DNA of 64,000 nt, taken from the NCBI GenBank assembly GCA_002224055.1, contig AZLU01000168.1, forward strand, positions 28,391-92,390, given 5' to 3'. The first letter of the stretch is position 1, and the number at the start of each line of letters is the position of its first letter. Below are positions 37,307 to 46,257 of the stretch, in pieces. This DNA is from Pezizomycotina sp. ARF18. Lineage: Eukaryota > Ascomycota. Both the position numbers and the translations under genes were made by a program. The notes beneath the pieces were generated by a model. That model did not search any database and had not been told where the DNA came from. It saw only the letters and a list, made by a program, of their open reading frames with translations.

Positions 37307-38127
37307 TAAATAATCGTTTGCTGTTTACTAGGTGGACTAGGTAATTATGGAGTTGAATCGATCGAATCATCGGAAAGTTGTTTATTTGGGTTATTCAGAA
37401 ATAATTCTCAATTGAGATGGACTGTTACCACTTAACTTTTTTTCCCCTCAGAGAGAGAGAGAGAGAGAGAGGTATGGCTGTTATACGGTTTGCTTTTGTT
37501 TCCTTTACTTAATATTCAGCTTCTCCTTTTCTCTTCTTTCTTTCTATGATTCAACCGGCGTTCTAAAGATAAACATGGGATATGAGATCCATTGTATATT
37601 GGGTCTTTTCTAATAATTATTATTAAGGATGGGAAGTTGTTGGTTGTATACATTCATGTTTTGGCTTTTTTCCCTCTCAAATGCTATGTTTCAGGAGGCC
37701 CATTGTTTCCCTTTCGGCGGACGATTCATTTCTTGGTCGCGGGGGCGTTTTTTCTTTCTCTCGTTCATATTGGCTTCTTTGGATAAGTTTTGTTGTAATA
37801 CTGGGAAACAGAAAGCGGATAATTGGCATGCCTTCAGATTTCTTTTTCGCTTTTTTCTTTTGGCGGTCTATCGGGTTGACTACTATGCTCTTTGTAATTT
37901 CTTAACAATTTAAATAAATATCGTAGATATGGTCTCGGTTATTGGTACAATAGTCGAGTATCGTTAGAATCGGCAGTGGTTAAAAGCACTAGATTGGGAA
38001 TAAGCTATAAGGAAATGCTACTTCTATTGGATATCACGAACAAAACATCTGATAGATGCCGAAAATAAGACTGGAAAAGGCTTTTGTTTACAGAGTAGTA
38101 TATATTACTGTCGAAAAGTGAGCTTCT
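37307..38127. other. Convergent intergenic region
   Basis: Spacer between converging 3' ends with a GA microsatellite (about 37451-37471). Hydrophobic open frames at 37592-37913 are overlapping frames of the same T-rich DNA and carry no motif. Confidence 0.6.
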
Positions 38128-40135
38128 TTACAGCCTAGATACGCCCCTAAAGCCTCTGTTCCCTTCCACCCTAGCGCCCTTCTTGACGATCTCCAAGCAC
38201 ATCCCTAAAACCGTCCGCGTATCCCGAGGGTCGATAATGCCGTCGTCGATGATGCGGGCGCTGGTATACCAGGCCGACGACTCGTTATCGATCTGGGCCT
38301 CATAAGCGACGTCGCTTCGTTATCATTTCCTCCTCGATTTCAATCTTCGCCCTCGCCGCGGCCTCCCTGGCTATCGTCTCCATGACGCCACTAAGCTGGT
38401 CGGGCCCATGACGAGCACCGGCTTTGCGGCCACGAGAACAGGAAGCGCGGGTTGTACGCCCTCCCACACATTGCGTAGTTACCCGCTCCGTACGACGCGC
38501 GCAGATGATGCTGATATGCGGCACGCCCGAATTCGAAACCGCGTTGATAAAACTGGCTGCCCGCTTTAATAATCCCTTCCCTCTCCGTCTTCTTGCCGAC
38601 CATGAAGCCCGTGACGTTGTGCATGAAGATTATCGGCATGTTGCCGTTGTTGCAGAGGCGGATAAACTGCACCGCTTTTTCGGCTTCGGGGGTGAATATT
38701 ACGGGTGACTGGTTCGCCACGATGCCCACCAGGTGGCCGTGGACGTGCGCCCACGCGCACAGCAGCGTGGGGCCGTAGAGTGGCTTGAACGGCTGGAAGC
38801 GAGAGTCGTCGACGATGCGGGCGATTACTTCGGCCATGTTCATGGGCAGGCGAATGTTCGTGGGCACAATCCCGAGGAGCTGCTCGGGATCGTAGTGGGG
38901 TTCAAGGACCGCTGCGGGGCGCGGATCGGGTTGATCACGCCTGCGGGTACGGTCTGCGCGCGTTTATCGTGAGGACCCAGCGCCGGGCCATGTCCAGCGC
39001 CTCGAATTCGTCGATGGCTAGCGCATCGCTTACGCCGGAGACGGTGCTGTGCATGTCAGCGCCGCCGAGAGTTTCGGCGTCGGAAATTTGCCGGTTGCCA
39101 TTTGACCAGGGACTTTCGTATCATGTTAGATCTGAGTACACTCACATCACGAGAATAGACGTTCAAGATTACTTACGGGCCTCCTAAGAAAACCTGGCTC
39201 TGGTCCTTGATGAAGATCGTATAGTCACTCATGCCTATATTTTCCGAAGAAAAGTTCGATTTAGTGAAAATTCGATAGATTTAAACCTCAAAGGGTTACG
39301 TACCGGGCTGGTAAGCCCTCCTGCTGTTGAGCTGCCGAACACGACAGCACAGCTTGGAGTACCCCTTTGCGAGCGCTGCGCAAGGTCTCTGAACATTTGG
39401 CCACCTGCGCGGAGTGAGAAGCGTGTATATATCAGCGTTTCTGCGTCCTCTTTATGAAATAAAGATAGCAGAATATATTACCTCTGTGAAAGACGGCGTA
39501 CTGTTGTGGCAGGTTCGCTCCTGCAGACTGTACAAGACTGATTATGGAATATCATTTTCATAGCAATCTGCGAACTTCGCATGCTTTCAAGACAGTCATC
39601 TCGTTGGAAGAACCACCGTCGAGAGTCGGTATGTTCGCTGAGACCATCACTATTACCCCACTGAAATTGACTTTCCGTCAGCCCAAAATAAAAGTTATAC
39701 CACCGCGTAAAGGGCGGAAATAAGGCGAAGCCCGATTGCTTGCTTACTGCACAAGACCGATACCCGATACCGAGCTCGCGGACGGAGACGAATGTTTGAC
39801 TTCGTACTGCCAGAGGCGAAATTTCCAAGAACGGCGAGTCATCGTCAGCACTAAGGCTATTCTGTCTCTCGCTATAATTTAAAGAGGACACCTTCAGTTA
39901 GTGAATCCGCCGTTCGCATATGTCGGATAGCAGAAGAGCCTTTTTACCTGACAGCATCCCTCTCGCGTGGTGCTCGTGACGTATTTCTCCTCGCCTTCCC
40001 GGCAGCCCACTCCAGAGCGTCATCGAACTTCTTCAGCAGCGCAGGCCAGCTCTCCGCGTTCTCTTTGTAGGATTCCGCCGTCTCGACGACGGTGGAGACG
40101 TGCCGTGGGAATGTGCGTGGCAGCGCTTCGTCCAT
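38128..40135 (-). CDS. Acyl-CoA carboxylase, carboxyltransferase (beta) subunit, with PTS1
   Basis: The carboxyltransferase subunit of a biotin-dependent acyl-CoA carboxylase of the methylcrotonyl/geranyl-CoA group. It moves CO2 from biotin on the alpha subunit to a branched enoyl-CoA. Landmarks: SAGANLPQQYAVFHRGGQMF, FGSSTAGG, GMSDYTIFIKDQSQVFLGGP, ETLGGADMHSTVSGVSD (out of frame), VNRSPVIFTPEAEKA-like text with ANQSPVIFTPEAEKAVQFIR, HNVTGFMVGKK, YGAGNYAMCGRAYNPRFLF, GPDQLSGVMETIAREAAARA and IIDDGIIDPRDTRTVLGMCL. The protein ends RGFRGVSRL in an unbroken frame; SRL is a PTS1 tripeptide. Introns: 39113-39176, 39236-39303 and 39405-39481, plus one near 39660-39750. It lacks the FPDRxHFGRIF motif of mitochondrial MCC beta. 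The start at 40135 (MDEALPRTFPRHVSTVVETA) has no strong presequence; an out-of-frame Arg/Ser-rich extension from 40278 exists. Frame changes near 38320, 38420, 38540, 38780, 39090 and 39840. Confidence 0.88.
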
Positions 40136-40838
40136 CGTTTATTTCTGATATTTCTGATTTTCGATATATCGAGTCGAGGAAGATTGAAACACCGTGATAG
40201 TGCTGCAGGCCAGGACGTTCTCGTATACAAAGACGTTTGAGGGATGCGAGACGGGGGATACGGAAGTGGTTGGTTCAAAAGGCTGGTTAATTAGGATTGT
40301 TATTGTGATCTCAGTATAAAGCGCTTTTCAACCGCGGTAGGCAGGTCGCTCTTTTTTAGCGGGAGCTTCATGGCCCACTAAACACGCAAAACCCTCCCGG
40401 AGTCGCTGAAACAGTGCAAAGACCCCAGAGCCCCCCCCCGGGGGGAGGTCTCACGACTAAGCGGGAAGGTTGTTAAAAAAAAAAGAGCCGAGGCAAAAAA
40501 AAAAAAAAAAAAAAAAAAAGAAAGATCAACCATCGCGGAACAGAATAATAATTAATACTAATACACCACCGCCCGACTTGAACATCTCTTTTTCTCCACG
40601 GATTTCCTCCTTCCCACAAAAAATTACTTTTTTTAGCCCAAACACGGCTGAAATCTCCAGCACTTAAACGACGGAGACTTCTTTACGTTCCGACCCTCAA
40701 TGAAATTACTACTAGATCGGACCGAGCACATGTGTACTTCAAGTGTACATGTCCAGTAAAATCAACAGTAGTTCTCGTTTCTGGTAATTTTTGCAGACGA
40801 TATCATAGTAATAGCAAAAAGTTTGAGAAGCTTCGAAG
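40136..40838. promoter_or_regulatory. Shared divergent promoter, carboxylase beta / AtuA
   Basis: This region lies between divergent start codons. It contains a C9G6 run (40431-40445) that could form a short GC hairpin, the hexamer CCGAGG at 40488-40493, an A tract at about 40495-40519 and a palindromic region ACATGTGTACTTCAAGTGTA near 40728. CCGAGG matches the core bound by fungal fatty-acid regulators of the FarA/CTF1 type, but one hexamer in 700 bp is expected by chance about one time in three, so this is only a candidate. Confidence 0.4.
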
Positions 40839-42875
40839 ATGGCGAAGGATTATGTCAGGATTGGATGCTACAGGTGAGTGAGCAAAGCTGCGTTTTAATT
40901 TATTTATATTGAATAATCATGGAGCTAACACTAGATTCCTTGGTGAAGTGCATTCTGGGGCGATTCGATCCATGCTGCGAGGCAGCTCGTGGAAGCTCCA
41001 GATGCGAAGCTTGACTACTTGTGGCGGATTACCTGGCAGGTTCGGACTCTCTCTCTCTCTCACACAGCTCACTCTAGCTTTTATGATATTCCATCTTCGA
41101 GCTAAAATCTCGTTTCCTTCATAACAGAGGTCACGATGGGCCTCCTGGCCCGGGCTTCCAAGTTCAGCGGTTCGAACCGCAAAGCCCCCGGTTTTATCGG
41201 CGAGTTCGCACGCTCGTCCTCGACCCACTCCTCCGAGCATCATTTCGCAGAACATCAGGGTCGTCACCAACGCCGGCGGGCTGGATCCCGTCGGTCTGAA
41301 AACATTTATCGAAAAATTGGCGCAGAAAAAAGGTCTGCAGGACAAGGTGAAAGTCGCCGCAGTGTACGGAGATGACATGTACGATCTCAAGGACGAAATC
41401 AAGCAGAAATATGCGGGAGGCAAAGGCTTCGATCCGTTAAACGGCAAGGGGTAGCCGAGCCCGTGCTAGGTGAGACGGACAAGCTGCTATCGCTGAACGC
41501 GTACATTGGCGCCGAAGGGATAACCAAAGCGCTGGCTGCTGGAGCGAAACATAGTCGTTACGGGCCGGTGCGTGGACTCCGCGTCCGTGGTCGGGTCGCT
41601 GGCGCACGAGTTCGGTTGGTCATTTAAACCCGATAAAGATTTGGACGCTATGGCTTCCGCTTCCCTTGCCGGCCACATTTTGGAATGCGGCGCGCAGGCT
41701 ACCGGAGGTAATTTCACGGATTGGAAGCTCGGTGCGTTCTCTGAAAACGGCGGTGGGCGAACATGGGTTACCCCATCGTTGAGTTTAATAGGTCGGCTGA
41801 GTTTACCGTCACAAAGCCGGCAAAGACGGGAGGTATTGTCACGGTCAATTCGGTCGGCGAGCAGATGCTCTACGAAGTGCTAGATCCGCAGAACTACCTC
41901 TTACCCGATGTCATACTCGACCTATCTCAGGTACGCTCGAGCAGACCGGTAAAGAAAGAGTGAAAGTCAAGGGCGCTAGAGGGAAACCTCCTACGCCCTG
42001 CTCAAGTGTACTGCTATATCGACGGCAGACTGGAAAATCGCGGGAGAGCTTGTCATTATCGGCGCTGAAGCTCGAGAAAAATCGAGGTCCTCGGGGAGGC
42101 TATCGTCCAAAGAACGAATGCAATAATAGCTGCACGGAAACTTGCGCCTATCACCGAATACCGCATAGAACTCATTGGTGCCGAGCAGGCTTTTGGAAAC
42201 AGGGGTCTAATGAACGACAGCAGAGAAGTTATCATGCGATTATCTGCCCTACACTCATCTAAGGTTGCTTTGACGTCATGGTCAGGAGTTTTACTCCTTC
42301 GCGACGTCGTCGGCTCCAGGTTTCACCGGCTTAACTGCAGGGAGGCCCGCGCGAGTCCAAATTTCAGCACGGCGTCATTGCTAGTCCCTAGAGCGGTCGT
42401 CGTGCCGAAGCTGGTTAGGCGACTCTTCCTCGCCAATGTCCCTTCCATTTATGAGGAGTCTTGCGCAGCTCCCGTGCCGAATAAGACCGCTATCACTTTA
42501 AAACATTCCGCACCCCCTGCAACGCCTTCACCGCTTCGCTTACTCAGGGTAAGCTACTCTTGGACCTTTGCGTAGGAAGGTCGGGCGACAAAGGCGATAG
42601 TTCGAATGTCGCTTTTATAGCCCGCAGCCCATATCTACCCCACGATGCTAAGTGAGGTCACGCCGGAACTGGTTCAGTCTGCGCTTGGCCATTTCATCGA
42701 GGAAGTGGAGCATCACGCGGTACGAGGTCCCCGGTGTGCACGCCGTCAACTTCGTCGTCACAAAGTGCCTTGGTGGCGGTGGCCTGCGAAGCCTCAGGCT
42801 CGATAAGCAAGGAAAGGGATATGCCCAGTTGTGTCTAAGTACTCTACGTTACAGGATACTGCTGCTAAACTTTAG
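40839..42875 (+). CDS. AtuA-family (DUF1446) protein, candidate PTS1
   Basis: The acyclic terpene utilisation AtuA family has no known catalytic activity but is carried in bacterial terpene-degradation operons. The start at 40839 gives MAKDYVRIGCY; intron 40874-40948 restores the family motif SAFWGDSIHAARQLVE, and intron 41040-41127 joins ADYLA to EVTMGLLARAS. Further family text: RVVTNAGGLDP, GLQDKVKVAAVYGDDMYDLK, VTGRCVDSASVVGSLAHEFG, ASLAGHILECGAQATGGNFT, MGYPIVEFNRSAEFTVTKPA, GGIVTVNSVGEQMLYEVLDP and EYRIELIGAEQAFGN. The C-terminal ferredoxin-like AtuA domain reads CVGRSGDKGDSSNVAFIARS, then HAVNFVVTKCLGGGGLRSLR. Near the end one frame gives DTAAKL and a stop at 42873-42875; AKL would be a PTS1. 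In the frame of the preceding motif the stop is at 42919-42921 instead. Frame changes near 41018, 41210, 41455, 41760, 41930, 42120, 42290 and 42760. Confidence 0.85.
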
Positions 42876-43219
42876 AACTTTTGAAGCTTTTGAATACTTA
42901 GAAAATGTGTGTACATACTAAATTGCATACTCGTATTATACCCAAGTAAATAATTAAAGAAGTATACAAGCGAATATAAGTTTAGCTAGTTCCTCGTCTC
43001 GTGGCCACTCTACCTAGCAATATGGGAGAAGATGAATATTGGATATGCACGCATATAGTGTGGTAAACTTATATATATATAATGAAAAAATCGATATGCG
43101 ATAAATGGTATCTAGGTATCTAGTATACAAATATTTATTGCAGGCTCAATCTTTTTTTCAAGCCCACATGAAAAGTAAATAAATAAAAAGATATAAAAGC
43201 AGTAAAAACACACTCTGCT
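42876..43219. other. Convergent intergenic region
   Basis: Short AT-rich spacer between the AtuA-family gene and the isomerase gene. Nothing recognised. Confidence 0.6.
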
Positions 43220-44040
43220 CTATAACTTGCTCTTCTCCTTCTTTCTCTCTATTTGGCTTGTACAAACTGTTGTATGGCATCTAAGCTCTCCGTCTTGCAT
43301 TAAGTCCCTCAAGCCCTCGCACTCCCGTTATGTAGCCGCCAGCAGCTCATCCCGGTGGTTCTGCTTCATTAGGTTCTTCGTGAACTTGACAGGTGTCCGG
43401 ATACGACGATATTTCTGTTCGCGACCTCCATCACGTTCTCCAGAAACTCCGCGTTCGAGTTCGTACCTGTATCACCTTCGTGATCAGTCCCGCGTGGCAC
43501 AGCTCCTGCGCCGTCATCCTTTCGCCGGCTAGCAGCAGCGGCCGCTTTCTGGTGGCCCAAAATGTGCCGGAACGTCACGGACGAGCAACCCTCGGCGCAG
43601 AGTCCCCACTTCATGAATGGCGTGAAGAAGTACGCCGAGGGGACGGCGTAGACAAGATCGTACAGCGCTATGCTCGTCGTACCGTAACCCGCTGCGGGAC
43701 CGTTGACGGCCGCAATGAGCGGCTTTGGACACGTGATAAAGATCTCGTTGAGCTCCTTGAAAACCTTCAATCCAGCGTCGATTTCTTCGAGCGGGAGGAG
43801 TAAGTTTTAGAGTCCGTGAGACGTCGACGAGTTCCTTGCGGTGGTGTAGAATTTGCCTTCGCCGGTTTGCACGATCACGCGGACCTCCGGCTCGTCGCGG
43901 ACCCAGCGCATGGCGACGAGGAAGTCCTTCATTAGGTCTGGGTTGTAGTGAGTTGCGGACTTTGAGCGGGTAAATGTGACGAGGGCGACGCCATTGTTTA
44001 CGTCGATCCGGACGTTCTCGAGCTTCGGTGGGTTGACCAT
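43220..44040 (-). CDS. Enoyl-CoA isomerase/hydratase-like protein with PTS1
   Basis: A crotonase-fold protein. The start at 44040 gives MVNPPKLENVRIDVNNGVAL. Family text: GEGKFYTT followed in another frame by GKELVDVSRTL; then CPKPLIAAVNGPAAGYGTTS, SIALYDLVYAVPSAYFFTPF and GLCAEGCSSVTFRHILGHQK. The EGCSS pattern is typical of peroxisomal delta3,delta2-enoyl-CoA isomerases, which reposition double bonds during beta-oxidation of unsaturated acids. After VKFTKNLMKQNHRDELLAA the assembled frame stops at 43328. With one base added, the family-like NERECEGLRDLMQDG continues, ending KKEKSKL with stop at 43220-43222; SKL is the canonical PTS1. Other frame changes are near 43800, 43540 and 43450. No intron evident. 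It diverges from the hydratase gene at 44.6 kb and converges on the AtuA gene. Confidence 0.82.
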
Positions 44041-44588
44041 CTTGTTCTGTCTCGCTGGTGTATTGATATGTGGTAGGAAATATAGGCCCGGTTCGAGAGG
44101 TTGAGGAATCGATCCAGCCTTTGTAAGTATTTTTTTTTTTGAAAGGAGAATAGGCCGTCGCGACAACCAAACAGAACCAGGAAGACCTTGAGGGAGGGAG
44201 GGAGACCAGAGAACTGGGGAAATACTGTTCCCAAATAGACTGTCGTCCTAATAAGGAGCGTAAGCAAACAAGGGATTTGTTGAGATTCTCCACGAGGTCA
44301 CATCATTTTTATGCCTCGCAACTCAAAAAGGAGCAGCCCCTGCCCTCCCCATGGAGATGATACTCCCGGGTCCCGCGATATCTCTCCATCGTCACTAAAG
44401 CGATGGCTGATTTGCCGCGGGAGAAAAAAAGCTATGGCTCACTTTCTCCCCACACCAAAAATACCCAGGTTGTAAAATCATAAATAACCGAGACCTTCGT
44501 TGCAGTTGTTTTTGCTGCGCCTCTCCATCACCACGGCCAAAATTTCTTTTCGAATTAAGTTTCTGTTTTGTCTCACGTGACAATCCAG
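44041..44588. promoter_or_regulatory. Shared divergent promoter, isomerase / hydratase
   Basis: About 550 bp between two divergent crotonase genes. It contains a palindromic TCACGTGA (44572-44579), a CACGTG E-box of the kind bound by bHLH factors. It may also contain a short first exon of the hydratase, because that gene's first conserved codons follow a possible acceptor (CAATCCAG, 44581-44588). Co-regulation is inferred from the arrangement. Confidence 0.4.
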
Positions 44589-45446
44589 GACGTCTATCAT
44601 CCCAAATCTTATCAAGGCACAGAATTGGCATCAAAGCCGGAAGACCATCTGGTAGTGTCGCGCGATGGCAACGTCCTAACCTTAACTCTAAATAACCCCG
44701 CCAAAGCCAATTCCATGTCCCAGCCATGGTCTCACTCCTGAAATCTACTTTAGCCTCCGCAGCGACGGACCCTTCCGTCTCCGCCGTCGTCCTGACAGTA
44801 ACGGCAAGTTCTTCTGTACTGGGATGGACCTGTCCGCCTCTTCAGCGACCGTAGGCACCTCGCGCTCGGCTACCGCCTCTTCATCCCTCGAAAGCACGTT
44901 CTCCTCTTCGACTCCGTGGATAGCTTCCCCAAGCGACGATAGCCCTGATAAACGGCCCCTGCTACGCGCGGCGGTAACGGGCTAGCGTTCGTATGCGACA
45001 TCCGCGTCGCCGTCAAGGGTGCGAAATTCGGGCTGACCGAGGTTAAGCGCGGGCTGGTACCCGCTACGATATCGCGGTACATCGTCCGGGAGTGGGGCAC
45101 GGCCGTCTCGAGGAGGCCATGATCACGGGCAGGCCGGTGGGGGCGGAAGAGCTATTCCGCGTCGGGGCGATATACAGGTTGGCCGACGACCTGGAGGGTG
45201 CAAAAAAAGATTACCAAGGAGATACTGGCTAACTTGGCGTCTAGTGCGCCGAGGGCTGTGGGATGACGAAGGAACTGGTGAAGAGCGTTTACGAGGATAG
45301 CGCAGCAGAGAGGGATAGGAAGATCGGTGAGGCATACGTCGACATGTTGGGCCCAGTGAAGAGGCAGCGTACGGGATTGCGCAATTTCAAGCCGGAAACA
45401 GGGCGTGGATTGGGCCAAGTGGGCCATCGAGAAATCAAAGTTATAA
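44589..45446 (+). CDS. LiuC/AtuE-like enoyl-CoA hydratase with PTS1
   Basis: A crotonase-fold protein of the 3-methylglutaconyl-/isohexenylglutaconyl-CoA hydratase type. The N-terminal piece DVYHPKSYQG leads to HLVVSRDGNVLTLTLNNPAK and ANSMSQP. Then, in changing frames, come GKFFCTGMDLSASSATVG (the oxyanion and substrate loop) and FDSVDSFPK. GGNGLAFVCDIRVAVKGAKF and GLTEVKRGLVPATISRYIVR follow; the GLVPATIS motif marks the LiuC/AtuE/EchA7 group. The C-terminus contains SSAPRAVGMTKELVKSVYED and EEAAYGIAQFQAGNRAW; a last frame change gives AKWAIEKSKL with stop 45444-45446, again a canonical PTS1. The start is unresolved, and a short upstream exon is possible. Frame changes near 44715, 44790, 44940, 45100, 45260, 45350 and 45410. 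In bacteria this activity follows the carboxylase step, which matches the neighbours here. Confidence 0.82.
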
Positions 45447-45788
45447 GGACGTACAACAACAACCGCCTATTATTCATATATATATATATTCTAATTAGCC
45501 GTCGTGCTTTCGTAATATATCGAGATGCCTCTATCATAATGTATTCATAGCTTTTGGAATTTGCATCGGCTTATTAAATAGGGCCTGGTCTACTATTTTG
45601 ATCCATCCTGGGTACTGTAGCGCTGGGCTGGGGTGCTATTGACCTGCTATTCTTCCCGCATTTCGTATCAACCCCCCACATCACGGCAAAATTCAGCCGC
45701 GGTGTCATTATTATGCTACAGTACTGGTATTGGCCATTAACCTAGCTACCCCGCAGTTTTTTTTTTTTTTTTTTTTTTTTTTCTTCTC

Positions 45789-46094
45789 TCACTTCCCAGC
45801 CTTCTTAATGCAGCCATGAAAAGCGAGAGTTGGGAGCTCAAAAAGCAAGTCAGCGCCGGGGAGGGAAAGGGTCAAACGCACATGAAAGACAATCGAGTAG
45901 GTTTGGTTGCATGTAGCTTTGTTTAAGCTGGAAAGGTACTTCTGAACGAACGCAGCAATCTTAAGCACCGAACCTCCGAGAAGGAAGATAAAGCCCAATA
46001 GCGTCCTAGACAAGGAACTCTCTCCTTTCTCTTTCTCTCGCTGCAGAACGGACTTCTTTCGAGTAATTGGCCCCGCTGGTTCCGTCATTTTCAC
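45789..46094 (-). CDS. Possible small membrane protein
   Basis: A 101-codon open frame on the strand opposite its neighbours, in the 811-bp gap between the hydratase and alpha-subunit genes. It reads MKMTEPAGPITRKKSVLQRE, then a charged stretch, a hydrophobic segment (LLGFIFLLGGSVLKIAAFV) that would span a membrane, and a basic end (CIKKAGK). The composition is that of a small single-pass protein, but I know no matching family, and the T-rich DNA just beyond it (45758-45782) resembles other non-coding tracts. It may be chance. Confidence 0.3.
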   Translation of the reverse strand: MKMTEPAGPITRKKSVLQREKEKGESSLSRTLLGFIFLLGGSVLKIAAFVQKYLSSLNKATCNQTYSIVFHVRLTLSLPGADLLFELPTLAFHGCIKKAGK

Positions 46095-46257
46095 ATTTCA
46101 TATTTCGCCAGGTTGGCTACTAGGACGTTAGAGACGTACGAAGGCACATCTGTCGCTAGCTTTTAGCTTTTTTTTTTTGGAGGAGCCTATGGAATACGTT
46201 CAGTGCCAAAAAAAAATCCAGATTCCCGTAACGTGAACACTACCCTCGAAACAAACG

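Noticed and set aside
40033-40278. Arg/Ser-rich N-terminal extension as mitochondrial presequence of carboxylase beta
   Set aside because: It is out of frame with the conserved protein and needs an extra frame change; given the SRL end, the simple start at 40135 is preferred, but this stays open.
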